DNA of 64,000 nucleotides, taken from NCBI GenBank assembly GCA_034520365.1, contig JAXHNP010000007.1, positions 558,001 to 622,000 of the forward strand, written 5' to 3'. The stretch comes from Desulfobacterales bacterium. GTDB taxonomy: Bacteria > Desulfobacterota > Desulfobacteria > Desulfobacterales > Desulfosalsimonadaceae. Below, piece after piece: positions 17,749 through 26,123 of the stretch. Within the stretch, counting starts at the first letter, position 1. Each line of letters begins with the position of its first letter. The notes under the pieces were generated by a model. That model saw only the letters and a list, made by a program, of their open reading frames with translations. It had not been told where the DNA came from and ran no database searches. The translations under genes were made by a program, and so were the position numbers.

Positions 17749-18477
17749 ATGTTAGACGGATTAAAGCCAGTCAGAACAGAGCGTTTAAAGGATGTTTGCG
17801 TTGCCCGCTTTGAGGCGCTGATCCTGTCCGGGGCGGTCCGGGTGGGGGAAAAGCTGCCGCCGGAGCGGGATATGGCCCAGCAGCTGGGGGTGAGCCGGCC
17901 GGTGGTGCACGATGCGCTTGTCGATATTTCGGCCAAGGGGCTGATTTCAATGATTCCCCGCCAGGGCGCGGTGGTCAATGACTACCGCCGTGAAGGGTCG
18001 CTTACACTTTTAAATTCGCTGCTTAATTACAACGAGGGGAAACTCGACCCCAAGCTTTTGGACGGGCTCCTGAACATGCGGATGCTGTTTGAGACGGAAA
18101 ACGCCCGGCTTGCCGCGAAAAACCGGACCGATGAGCACCTGGAACAGTTTCGCGAGCTGCGAAAGCGGGAGGCCGGGGCGTCTGCCAATGATGTGGATGC
18201 ACTGGTGGCGCTTGATTTTGAATTTCATCTGCTGCTCGCCATGGCCACGGACAACCTGCTCTACCCCCTGCTGCTCAATTCCTTCAAACCGATCTATACC
18301 AACCTGGCCCGCCAGTTTTTCCGGAACCCGGAGGTGGTGGCGTCCGTGTTTGACTATCACGGGCAATTGGCGACGGCCATCGAGGCCGGTGACGGTGAAC
18401 TGGCCGAAGCCGTGATGCGGGAGATGCTCGCAAACGGCGAGGACCGTCTGCGCCAAATCATCGCCAAACAGACATAG
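17749..18477 (+). CDS. FadR/GntR-family transcriptional regulator (FCD domain)
   Basis: 242 aa from ATG at 17749, which has AAAAAGGAG upstream; a longer in-frame start at 17674 is less likely. The N-terminal winged helix has GEKLPPERDMAQQLGVSRP, the classic GntR helix-turn-helix. The C-terminal helical FCD ligand domain (about 95-235) includes a conserved Arg/Glu run at MRMLFETENARLAA and metal-ligand-type His residues in DFEFHLLLAMA and the later DYHGQL. It is followed after 22 bp by the glycyl-radical enzyme gene, so it probably senses that enzyme's substrate or product, likely a small carboxylate. A TGGTATTACCA palindrome just upstream may be its site. Confidence 0.9.
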   Translation: MLDGLKPVRTERLKDVCVARFEALILSGAVRVGEKLPPERDMAQQLGVSRPVVHDALVDISAKGLISMIPRQGAVVNDYRREGSLTLLNSLLNYNEGKLDPKLLDGLLNMRMLFETENARLAAKNRTDEHLEQFRELRKREAGASANDVDALVALDFEFHLLLAMATDNLLYPLLLNSFKPIYTNLARQFFRNPEVVASVFDYHGQLATAIEAGDGELAEAVMREMLANGEDRLRQIIAKQT

Positions 18478-18499
18478 TTTTTAAACAGGGAGGTGGCCC

Positions 18500-21016
18500 A
18501 TGAAAGCGGCTGCTGCAGTAACCGAGCGTTTTCCGATCAAGGCACCCGAAGGGCTTTCGGATAGGATCGCGAACCTTCGCGATTATTATTTCATGGGCGC
18601 CTGCCGGCAGTGGAACAACGAATACACCGCCTGGAGCACCGGCACGCCATGGGATGTCCAGTTCAACGAGACGACCTATTACATCGTCCCGGAAACCTAC
18701 CTGCTGCTCCAGACGCTAAGAAGCTCCTACCGGCAGGCGGCGCGGCCGGTGGATCTGCCGGCGGAGTTCTGGGACTGGCCGCAGGTCAGGCGCCGCGCCT
18801 GGTTTGTGCGGGAGGTTATGGTCAATTATCTCCCACAGGAAATCCTCCCGGGCGACCTGATTGCGGGCGGCCGCTTTAACATCCAGACCTCGCTCTGCCT
18901 CACGGAAAAGGCGCAGAAGGCATTTGACCGGCTGACCATGGGCAGAAACGGGGGGCGGGCAGCGGTTAAGTGGTTTCACGACCACGGGTACGGAAATTCC
19001 GGCGCCACCTGCGGCCACCTGGTGCCGGATTATCCAAGGGCGCTCTCCATAGGGTGGAAGGGGATTCATGATGATCTCAAGGCCCGATACGATAAGCTCT
19101 CAGAAGCGGAAAAGCGCGGGGAAAAAGGCGCTCAGCTTGCCGCCATGATGACCTCCGCCGCCATGCCGCGCGACCTGGCGGAAAAGTATGCCGATTTGTG
19201 CAAAAAGCTGGCTGAAGACGAGGCAGACCCGGCGCGAAAAAATGAGCTTCGGCAGATGGCCGAGAACCTGCGCCGGGTACCCTGGGCGCCGCCGAAAACC
19301 TTCTGGGAGGCGGTCCAGGCGCTGTGGCTTACCCACATGCTGATCATGAGCGATGAAAACTACCCCGGTCCGGGCGTTTCCTTCGGCCGGATCGACCAGT
19401 ACCTCTATCCCTATTGGCAGTATTCCATTGAAAACGGCATGGACCGCGAATTCGGAAAAGAGATTCTCAAATGCTTCTGGGTTCACTGCAATACGGTCTA
19501 TGACGCCATGATCCGAAACGGAAACGACGGTATCACATCGGGCTTCGGGCAACTCATCACCCTGGCCGGCGTAGGTCCGGACCGCAAAGACATGGCCAAT
19601 GACCTCACTTATGCCATGCTCGAGGTGATCGATGAAATGAGCCCTATTCTTGAGCCCAAGCCGAACGTGCGGCTGCACAAAAACACTCCGGACGCGCTTT
19701 TGGATAAAGCGGCGGACATGATTTCCGCCAGCCAGGGCGCGCCGTTTCTGTTAAATTTTGACGAGCGGTCCATGGCCGGCATGCTGCGCGAGGCGAAAAA
19801 AAGCGGCAATACCCAATTGATCCGAGAGGATAACGTTCATGACTATTCGCCGGTGGGATGCCTGGAGAACACCATGTGCGGAAACGACCGCTCCGGCACC
19901 GTGGACAACAACCTAAACCTGTTAAAGGCGGTTGAACTGGCGCTTGCCGGGGGCCGGGACCTGGTGCCGTTTTTCGACCCCATGACCGGAAAAACCGATA
20001 GGGTCCGGCAGGACGGGCCGAATACCGGGAATTCGGAAACCTTTGCCACCTGGGAACATTTCTGGAAGGCCTATCAGGAGCAGACTGAGTATATCATTCA
20101 AAAGTGTGTTGATCTTTACGAGCGCTCCGAATCACTCCGGGCCAAGTATTTCCCCACCCCTTATCTTTCCTGCTTGGTCCGGGGGTGCGCGGAAAAGGGG
20201 ATGGATATCACGCAGGGCGGGGCGGAGCTCAGTTTTACCACCCTTGAGGCGGTAACTTTTGCCACCACGGTGGATGCGCTTTTGGCCGTTAAGTATCTGG
20301 TGTTTGACGAGAAGAAATGCACCATGGTCGAGCTTGTCCGGGCGTTGAAGGACAACTGGGAGGGGCATGAAAAGCTCCAGGCCATTGCCAGAAACAAGGC
20401 GCCCAAGTACGGCCGGGATGATGATGCGGCGGATAAGATGGCCCGAAAGGTGATGGATTATTGGACCGAGGCGACCTGGCGGCACAAAACCCAGTCCACC
20501 AATCGGCAGTTCCGGCCCGGGATGCTCAGCTGGAACTACTGGGCGGGGGACGGCTTTGTGATGGCCGCCAGCGCGGACGGCCGGAAAAAGGGCCAGTTTC
20601 TGTCCAACGCGATCTGCCCGTCAAACGGCGCGGATATTAACGGCCCGACCGCCAATGCCAACTCCGTGGGAAAAGCCCTGGGCGGAAAAACCGGGCCGGA
20701 TCAGGGAGACTGGGACGGCTATCTGAACAGCCTGCCCAACGGGGCAAGCCATACCATCACCTTTAATCCGTCAATCATAAAAGACCCGGAACATAAGGAG
20801 AAGTTCAAGGCGTTTCTGCGGGGATATGCGGAAAACGGGGGTACATCGCTCCAGGTGAATATGCTGGATCCGGACATGCTGCGCGATGCCCAGGAAAATC
20901 CCCAGAACTACCGGCACCTGCTGGTACGCATCACCGGATACAATGCCTATTTCACGGCTGTTGGGAAAGAACTGCAGAACGAGGTGATTGCGCGGCTGAG
21001 CCATAGCCGGTTTTGA
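18500..21016 (+). CDS. Glycyl-radical enzyme of the pyruvate formate-lyase family, substrate unassigned
   Basis: 838 aa, a full-length GRE. The thiyl-radical loop reads GCLENTMCGND with Cys454 followed two residues later by Glu456, the CxE pattern shared by GRE dehydratases, C-N lyases and hydroxyphenylacetate decarboxylase, and unlike the Cys-Cys of true pyruvate formate-lyase. The glycyl-radical motif near the C-terminus is RITGYNAYF with Gly813. The first residue variation (GCLEN rather than GCVEP) and GYNAYF rather than GYSAxF set it apart from the well-known dehydratases. GGAGG precedes the ATG. It lies between a GntR regulator and its activase, a self-contained catabolic operon. The substrate cannot be named from the sequence. 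It must work anaerobically in the cytoplasm or a compartment; no encapsulation peptide or shell gene is seen. Confidence 0.92.
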   Translation: MKAAAAVTERFPIKAPEGLSDRIANLRDYYFMGACRQWNNEYTAWSTGTPWDVQFNETTYYIVPETYLLLQTLRSSYRQAARPVDLPAEFWDWPQVRRRAWFVREVMVNYLPQEILPGDLIAGGRFNIQTSLCLTEKAQKAFDRLTMGRNGGRAAVKWFHDHGYGNSGATCGHLVPDYPRALSIGWKGIHDDLKARYDKLSEAEKRGEKGAQLAAMMTSAAMPRDLAEKYADLCKKLAEDEADPARKNELRQMAENLRRVPWAPPKTFWEAVQALWLTHMLIMSDENYPGPGVSFGRIDQYLYPYWQYSIENGMDREFGKEILKCFWVHCNTVYDAMIRNGNDGITSGFGQLITLAGVGPDRKDMANDLTYAMLEVIDEMSPILEPKPNVRLHKNTPDALLDKAADMISASQGAPFLLNFDERSMAGMLREAKKSGNTQLIREDNVHDYSPVGCLENTMCGNDRSGTVDNNLNLLKAVELALAGGRDLVPFFDPMTGKTDRVRQDGPNTGNSETFATWEHFWKAYQEQTEYIIQKCVDLYERSESLRAKYFPTPYLSCLVRGCAEKGMDITQGGAELSFTTLEAVTFATTVDALLAVKYLVFDEKKCTMVELVRALKDNWEGHEKLQAIARNKAPKYGRDDDAADKMARKVMDYWTEATWRHKTQSTNRQFRPGMLSWNYWAGDGFVMAASADGRKKGQFLSNAICPSNGADINGPTANANSVGKALGGKTGPDQGDWDGYLNSLPNGASHTITFNPSIIKDPEHKEKFKAFLRGYAENGGTSLQVNMLDPDMLRDAQENPQNYRHLLVRITGYNAYFTAVGKELQNEVIARLSHSRF

Positions 21017-21020
21017 TAAA

Positions 21021-21066
21021 TCGTACTCGTACTCGGGTTTAACTTCGATTACGAGAACGAGTACGA
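21021..21066. repeat. Short palindromic hexamer repeat between the GRE and activase genes
   Basis: TCGTACTCGTACTCG is followed by a short loop and ATTACGAGAACGAGTACGA, a small version of the 23.4, 35.9 and 60.8 kb repeats. It fills nearly all of the 56-bp gap and would form an RNA hairpin in the operon transcript. Confidence 0.75.
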
Positions 21067-21072
21067 GCAGCA

Positions 21073-22059
21073 ATGAAGAAATCCATCATGACCCAGGAAA
21101 CCAAATACGCCACGGTCCTTGAAATTGTCCGCATGTCCACCGAAGACGGGCCGGGTATCCGCACGACCGTGTTTTTCAAGGGGTGCTCGCTCAGATGCGC
21201 CTGGTGCCACAACCCGGAGAGCATATCGGCAAAGCCCCAGCTGTGCTGGTTTGCTAACCGGTGCATCGGGTGCCGCACCTGCGAGGACATCTGCCCCAAT
21301 GAGGCCCTGACGATTGACGATACCGGCGTGCACATCGACCGGGACTGTTGCCGTGCCTGCGGGACCTGCGCGGCGGAATGCCCGGGAACCGCCCTGGAGC
21401 TTCTGGGCACCCGGTGGGAGCTTGGCGGCCTTGTGACCGAGGTGCTCAAAGACCGGGCCTATTTTGAAACCTCGGGCGGCGGCATCACCGCATCCGGCGG
21501 AGACCCGGCCATGCAGCCCGAATTTGTGGGCGAGTTTTTCAAAGTTCTCAGGGGCCGCGGCATCCACACCGCCCTGGATACCTGCGGCTACTGCTCAAAA
21601 ACCGCCCTTGACCGGATACTGCCGTATGCGGCCATGGTGCTGTTTGACATCAAGGTGATGGATCCCGAGAGGCATCGGCAGTATACCGGGCATGACAACC
21701 AGAAGATTTTGGAAAACCTTTTGTATATCGCCGATTTTATCCGCTCCCATGTTCACCCGAGCGCGCTATGGATCCGCACCCCGCTGATTCCGGGGGCAAC
21801 CGCGGATCACGACAACATCGACCGGATTGCCCGGTTTATTTCCACGGAAATCTCCGACGTGGTCAACCGGTGGGAGCTTTGCGCCTTCAACAACCTGTGC
21901 CGGGATAAGTACCTGAGGCTCGGGCAGAAATGGGCGTTTGAGGCGGCTGAACTGCTCACTAACGCGGAACTGGACGGTTATGTCCGCACGGCTGTGGCAG
22001 CCGGGATATCCAAAGAAAAGGTATGTTGGACGGGTTCATCAAAGCTGATGGCTTCGTAA
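21073..22059 (+). CDS. Glycyl-radical enzyme activase (radical SAM)
   Basis: 328 aa from ATG at 21073 (an alternative ATG at 21088; neither has a strong ribosome site). The radical-SAM cluster motif CSLRCAWC is followed by NPE. A ferredoxin-like insert with two 4Fe-4S motifs, CIGCRTCEDICP and CCRACGTCAAECP, separates it from the SAM-binding GGG-type sequence SGGGITASGGDP. This is the layout of GRE activases for non-PFL enzymes (HpdA, CutD, BssD type), which abstract hydrogen from the glycine of the partner. The partner is the GRE encoded immediately upstream. The 56-bp gap holds a palindromic hexamer repeat. Confidence 0.94.
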   Translation: MKKSIMTQETKYATVLEIVRMSTEDGPGIRTTVFFKGCSLRCAWCHNPESISAKPQLCWFANRCIGCRTCEDICPNEALTIDDTGVHIDRDCCRACGTCAAECPGTALELLGTRWELGGLVTEVLKDRAYFETSGGGITASGGDPAMQPEFVGEFFKVLRGRGIHTALDTCGYCSKTALDRILPYAAMVLFDIKVMDPERHRQYTGHDNQKILENLLYIADFIRSHVHPSALWIRTPLIPGATADHDNIDRIARFISTEISDVVNRWELCAFNNLCRDKYLRLGQKWAFEAAELLTNAELDGYVRTAVAAGISKEKVCWTGSSKLMAS

Positions 22060-22077
22060 AGGGCTCTATCATCTTGG

Positions 22078-22180
22078 CCCCCCTTAAAAGGGGGCTGTGG
22101 GGGGATTTCGATTTTCAAAGGCTGAGAAATCCCCCTAAATCCCCCTTTAAAGGGGACTTAAAGGAATCTTTTTATAAGCC
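22078..22180. repeat. CCCCCT/AGGGGG dispersed repeat, copy 1
   Basis: CCCCCTTAAAAGGGGG, then a loop and AAATCCCCCTAAATCCCCC, ending with a TTAAAGGAATCTTTTTATAAGC tail. The tail and G/C runs recur at 25600-25690. It lies between the activase and the split-barrel gene. Confidence 0.65.
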
Positions 22181-22248
22181 TTTTTCAGCTCAGTTTCTAA
22201 CAAAACTGAAATGATATTCAAATTGATAATCAGGAAAGGAGGCAGCGG

Positions 22249-23121
22249 GTGGCAAATCAGCGGACGGCATTTAATGCCGAAGACATCCAGGCGTTTTTCC
22301 CGGCGGAAAAGATCGGTGTCGTGGCCTCGGTCAACCCGGACGGGCTGCCCCACATCACCCTGATCACATCCATCCGGGCGAACAATGAGCGCCAGCTCAC
22401 CCTGGGTGAGTTCTGCCGGGGAAACAGCAAGGCTTTTATCCAGGAGAATCCGGAAATCGCATTCATGGTGCTGACCATGGACAAGCGGATGTGGCGGGGA
22501 ACCGCCCGGTGGACCCATTTTCGAAAAGACGGCCCGGAATATCAATCCTACAATGACCTGCCCATGTTCCGGTACAATGCGTACTTCGGCATCAACACCG
22601 TGCATTACCTGGACCTGGTTTCCGTTGCCGGGCCCATGGGGCTGCCGATTCCAAGGATCCTGATGGCCACCCTGATGACGCGGTTTTCCCGCGGGGCTTT
22701 GACCACCGGCAGCGCGGAGCGGATTCTAACGCCGTTTGCCGAGCGCCTCTTCAACCAGCTGGGCACTTTAAAATTTTTAAGTTACATAGGGACCGACGGA
22801 TTCCCGGTCCTGATGCCGCTTTTGCAGTGCCAGGCCGCGGACAGCCGCCGGCTGGTGTTTTCCCAAACTGCCTACAAGTCGGAACTATGTCAAATCCCCG
22901 AAGGCCAACCCGTGGCCGTATTCTGTCTTTCCATGAAGATGGAGGACGTCCTGGTCCGCGGGACATTCAACGGGTTTTCAAAACATCGCATGGTCCATGC
23001 CGGCAGCGTTGACATCAACTGGGTGTATAATTCCATGCCGCCGGCCCACGGGCAGATTTATCCGCAAAAACCTTTGGAGCCAGTCACCGAGTGGCCGGAT
23101 TTTCCCCGAAAGACTGCCTGA
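22249..23121 (+). CDS. Pyridoxamine 5'-phosphate oxidase-family (FMN split-barrel) protein
   Basis: 290 aa starting with GTG at 22249, preceded by AAAGGAGG. The N-terminal half has the split-barrel signature KIGVVASVNPDGLPHITLI and a later repeat LSYIGTDGFPVLMPLLQCQ, suggesting two copies of the fold in one chain. Such proteins bind FMN, haem or F420 and act as small-molecule oxidoreductases; the substrate is unknown. It follows the activase after 190 bp containing a repeat, on the same strand, so it could belong to the glycyl-radical operon but this is not certain. Confidence 0.75.
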   Translation: MANQRTAFNAEDIQAFFPAEKIGVVASVNPDGLPHITLITSIRANNERQLTLGEFCRGNSKAFIQENPEIAFMVLTMDKRMWRGTARWTHFRKDGPEYQSYNDLPMFRYNAYFGINTVHYLDLVSVAGPMGLPIPRILMATLMTRFSRGALTTGSAERILTPFAERLFNQLGTLKFLSYIGTDGFPVLMPLLQCQAADSRRLVFSQTAYKSELCQIPEGQPVAVFCLSMKMEDVLVRGTFNGFSKHRMVHAGSVDINWVYNSMPPAHGQIYPQKPLEPVTEWPDFPRKTA

Positions 23122-23152
23122 CGCCTGAAAGTCCGTTCACCGGAGGCTGATC

Positions 23153-23392
23153 TTATCCTCCGCCGACCGGCGGGAAAAGGCTTACCGCATCCCCGTCTGA
23201 GAGCCGGGTCTGCTTATTCGCCCGCCCGCCGTTTACGAAAATGAGTTTGACGTATCGCGCGGGTATATTTAATTGATCCGCGATATCCGCGACTTCGGCC
23301 CCGTCCGGAAGCCGCACGGAAACCGTTTTCTGCCGGGCCCCTTCAGGCAGAAATTTGGTCAGGGATACATGCAGGCGGACGGTAATTTCCAT
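23153..23392 (-). CDS. MoaD/ThiS-family sulfur-carrier protein
   Basis: 79 aa with a beta-grasp pattern: RLHVSLTKFLPEGA at the start, VRLPDGAEVADIADQL, then NGGRANKQTRLSDGDAVSLF and a C-terminal PPVGGG. The terminal Gly-Gly is the site adenylated and thiocarboxylated in MoaD and ThiS. It could serve molybdopterin or tungstopterin synthesis (as in tungsten enzymes) or another sulfur transfer. No MoaE, MoeB or ThiF partner is next to it. It is convergent with the split-barrel gene and shares its strand with the TonB receptor upstream; a palindromic repeat lies between them. Confidence 0.8.
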   Translation of the reverse strand: MEITVRLHVSLTKFLPEGARQKTVSVRLPDGAEVADIADQLNIPARYVKLIFVNGGRANKQTRLSDGDAVSLFPPVGGG

Positions 23393-23414
23393 TTTTCTTC
23401 TTGAAAGAATTGTT

Positions 23415-23568
23415 CGTACTCAGTCCTGCGTGAGCGGGACGGTTCTCGTACTCGTAATCGTACTCGGAAGTTTTAAATGCCGATTACGAGTACGAGAACG
23501 AGAACGAGAACGAGTACGATTTAAATTTAAGAATTGTTTTCTGCAAAATGCCGTTGCAGCGGCACAAG
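23415..23568. repeat. Palindromic hexamer repeat (tactcg family), copy 1
   Basis: It contains a small hairpin (GTCCTGC/GCGGGAC), then CTCGTACTCGTAATCGTACTCG and its inverted partner at 23481-23519 built of GAGTAC/GAGAAC hexamers, then a tail (TTCTGCAAAATGCCG) shared with copies at 35886-36040 and 60794-60932. AAGAATTGTT occurs on both sides of the palindrome (23405-23414 and 23529-23538). Confidence 0.8.
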
Positions 23569-23569
23569 C

Positions 23570-25399
23570 CTAATCCCAGCTGAATTTCACCCCGGCCTTA
23601 ATCCACCGGCCCGGCATGGGCGTGAAACCGGATTCAATGTAGTCTTCATCAAACAGGTTGGCGGCCTCAACAAAGACCTCATAATCTGAAACCGTATAAG
23701 CCAGCCGTGTGTCCACCACCGTATAGCTGTCCCCGGCCATCCGCTCGCCGTATCTGGCTTTGACGACATGCGTCAACGCAGGCAGCCATTTAAATACCAG
23801 GGACCCGTTGACCTGATGCTTTAAGTAATCCAGCACATATTTGGATTCTAAGCCGTGCGTGCGCCGCTTGGAATCCAGATATGTATAGGCAATGCCCGCG
23901 GATGAAAAAAAATCCATATCCCAAAAAGCGGGCGGATAAACCGTAACGCCGGCAGACCCGCCTTTTGTCTCAACGCTTGAAATGTTTGTGACCTGCCAGA
24001 CGGTTTGCCCGGGCTCGCGCGACCAGTCGATCACATCTTCCGCATCCCGGTAAAAGAAACTCAGATCCGCGGAGATTCCCTCGCTCAGCCACCGCAGCCC
24101 GGTTTCCGCGGTCCATGCCTCTTCGGGCTTTAAATCTGGATTTCCCCGGTTGGCCGGCGTGGAATAATAGAGTTCCGTATACGTGGGCACCCGGAATGCG
24201 TTTTCAAAAGAAGTAAACCAGCTTAACCCGTCAATCAGCTTGAGGCTTACGTCCGCCCCGGGCCAGTATTCCCAGCCCCAGCTGCTGTAATGGACGGCCG
24301 AGGCGCCCACGCCGATGTTTACCCGGTCAAGCGGCTTAAACCGGTGTTCCAGAAAAATGGACCGGCGGCTGCGGTCATGATCCCCAAGACTTGAACTCTC
24401 TATATCTTCGCGTTCAGCATCCGCGCCGATGGCGGTTTCGCCCCAGTCAGAACGGATCAGGGTTTTTACCCGGCTGCCCAATACATCCGTCTGGTGGTCG
24501 TTGACGTTCCAGTTTCCGTTGATATTGATTTTAAATTCATCCTCATGCCGGCGCCAGTAAAGCCGGGGGGTAATTTCCGCATCTGCCATGTATAGATCCG
24601 CATCGCCGTATAGCAGAAGGGTTTCCGTCTTTTCCCGCTGCTCCGGAAAGGCGTCGCTGTAAAATTTATACGCGCCGAAATCCTTGTCCGTAAACCCGGC
24701 GCCCAGCCGGAAGGTGTTGGGATCGTTTTCAAAAACGCCCTTATAATTGATGGTTTTAATGTCAAAATCCGTATCTTTTCCGCTGAGATAGTCGGATGCT
24801 GACCGGCGGCCTGTCGACAGCCGGCTGGATATGTTCCCCCGCCGCACCGCCGCATAGCCGCCTATATCATAATAGCCGTGTTCCCCATAGGCTGCGCGGC
24901 CGCCTACAGCATTCTCTTTTACGTCCCGGGTAATGATATTGATGACCCCGCCCATGGCATTGGGCCCGTAAATCCGTGCCGCCGGCCCCTTGACCACCTC
25001 AATGCGTTCGATATCCGAAAGATTTATCGGCAGATTCATATTGTGATGGCCGGTCTGCGGATCACTTATAGCAACCCCGTCCACCATGATCAGGGTCTGC
25101 TCAAAGGAGGCGCCCCGGATCCCGATATCTGTCTGGACGCCGCCGGCCCCGCGCTGGCGCACATCCACCCCGTTTACATACTCCAGGACATCTGTAACAT
25201 TATCCGCCGGCAGCACCGCGATATCCTCCCGGGTGATGACCGATACCGAGACACCGGATTCCGATAGCCGGGCGGGCGCATGGCTGCCGGTCACGACCAC
25301 CGGGTCGAGCTCATGGTATCGTTTTGCGGCTTGCTCCGCCTTAACCGGCATAATGCCTGCCAGCCATATCAGGATTATCGCTGCAAATAGTCTGTACAT
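23570..25399 (-). CDS. TonB-dependent outer-membrane receptor (BtuB/CirA-like)
   Basis: 609 aa from ATG at 25399. The N-terminus MYRLFAAIILIWLAGIMPV ending KAEQ is a signal peptide. The plug domain is clear: VVVTGSHAPARLSESGVSV, then VTDVLEYVNGVDVRQRG, IRGASFEQTLIMVDG and GPNAMGGVINIITRD. A 22-strand barrel follows, with AFRVPTYTELYYS and NPDLKPEEAWTAE near the C-terminus and a last strand IKAGVKFSWD. Such receptors import siderophores, cobalamin or other scarce ligands with energy from TonB-ExbBD, none of which is in the window. The 5' region has no cobalamin riboswitch that I can see, so the ligand is open. Confidence 0.92.
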   Translation of the reverse strand: MYRLFAAIILIWLAGIMPVKAEQAAKRYHELDPVVVTGSHAPARLSESGVSVSVITREDIAVLPADNVTDVLEYVNGVDVRQRGAGGVQTDIGIRGASFEQTLIMVDGVAISDPQTGHHNMNLPINLSDIERIEVVKGPAARIYGPNAMGGVINIITRDVKENAVGGRAAYGEHGYYDIGGYAAVRRGNISSRLSTGRRSASDYLSGKDTDFDIKTINYKGVFENDPNTFRLGAGFTDKDFGAYKFYSDAFPEQREKTETLLLYGDADLYMADAEITPRLYWRRHEDEFKININGNWNVNDHQTDVLGSRVKTLIRSDWGETAIGADAEREDIESSSLGDHDRSRRSIFLEHRFKPLDRVNIGVGASAVHYSSWGWEYWPGADVSLKLIDGLSWFTSFENAFRVPTYTELYYSTPANRGNPDLKPEEAWTAETGLRWLSEGISADLSFFYRDAEDVIDWSREPGQTVWQVTNISSVETKGGSAGVTVYPPAFWDMDFFSSAGIAYTYLDSKRRTHGLESKYVLDYLKHQVNGSLVFKWLPALTHVVKARYGERMAGDSYTVVDTRLAYTVSDYEVFVEAANLFDEDYIESGFTPMPGRWIKAGVKFSWD

Positions 25400-25599
25400 G
25401 AATTCCCGTGCATTAAAAAATCTTCGCCGCCTGTTATTGAATCCTCCCGGTAGCATGTTTTTCCGGCACCGGACAAGATAATTTGGGTTTTGCCGGCAAG
25501 TCTTAACCTGTTGGGCGATGACAGAATTCCTGCAGTACTGTCTTAACCCTACACTCGATCATTTTGTTTTTCTGATAATAGGATCTAAATTGCGATAAG
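25400..25599. other. Upstream region of the TonB receptor, nothing recognised
   Basis: No gene, clear promoter or riboswitch was recognised here. A cobalamin element was looked for and not found. Confidence 0.4.
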
Positions 25600-25690
25600 C
25601 GGCGCCCCCAATCCCCCACTTTGAAAAAGGGGGGGATTGGGGGGATTTAAAGGAATCTTTTGACAAGCAGTCAATTTTGCATTTAAACGG
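25600..25690. repeat. CCCCCT/AGGGGG dispersed repeat, copy 2
   Basis: CCCCCAATCCCCCACTTTG, then AAAGGGGGGGATTGGGGG, an inverted repeat, with the tail TTTAAAGGAATCTTTTGACAAGC close to that of copy 1 at 22078-22180. Confidence 0.65.
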
Positions 25691-25768
25691 GAATATGGCT
25701 TCTGATTCCGGAAGCGATTCGCTCCGGCGCCTTGAAAAGCCCAATTCACGCTGAGAGAAAGACACCCT

Positions 25769-26023
25769 ATGCATCTGAAATTCATTCTGTTCTTGCTCCT
25801 GTCCTTTGCCCTGGTATTCGGCCTGCATTTCGTCTTTTTCAGGTCCTGCATTTATTTCTTCAACATCACCCGGCTGTTGTATGCCGGCCATGATTACGGC
25901 TTAAGCACGGACGGCGGATTTCAGCTCTACACCACCAGCGGCAACGGCTCCTGGGGGCCGCCCATGCGGACTGCCGGCAGGGGCGAGATCGTCCGGATCC
26001 AACTGGTGCAGAAACAGGAATAG
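25769..26023 (+). CDS. Possible small membrane protein
   Basis: 84 codons from ATG. Residues 4-22 (KFILFLLLSFALVFGLHFV) form one strong membrane segment; the rest is short and polar (STDGGFQLYTTSGNGSWG, then EIVRIQLVQK). No homologue recognised and only a weak GAGAGAAAG upstream as ribosome site. It lies alone between the TonB receptor (divergent) and glpX (same strand, 100 bp on). It may be real, or a chance frame. Confidence 0.4.
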   Translation: MHLKFILFLLLSFALVFGLHFVFFRSCIYFFNITRLLYAGHDYGLSTDGGFQLYTTSGNGSWGPPMRTAGRGEIVRIQLVQKQE

Positions 26024-26061
26024 CGGCGTAAAAACCCTATGCTTAAGGCGCCGCTTGCCTC

Positions 26062-26080
26062 CTTCTCCCTCCGGGAGAAG
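26062..26080. repeat. CTTCTCCC/GGGAGAAG hairpin repeat
   Basis: An 8-bp stem with a 3-base loop followed by GCCGGGATGAGGG, a form of dispersed intergenic repeat common in bacterial genomes. It lies 45 bp upstream of glpX. Confidence 0.5.
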
Positions 26081-26123
26081 GCCGGGATGAGGGTAAAAAG
26101 TATATTTAGGGAGGAGTATTCTG

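Noticed and set aside
23355-23573. Plus-strand frame with Arg/Glu repeats
   Set aside because: The RERERER-type stretch is a translation of the palindromic hexamer repeat, not a gene.
25400-25560. Cobalamin riboswitch upstream of the TonB receptor
   Set aside because: The conserved B12-box and receptor-domain sequence were not found by eye.
25559-25891. 110-codon minus-strand frame
   Set aside because: It is composed of the CCCCCT/AGGGGG repeat and the antisense of the small membrane protein frame.
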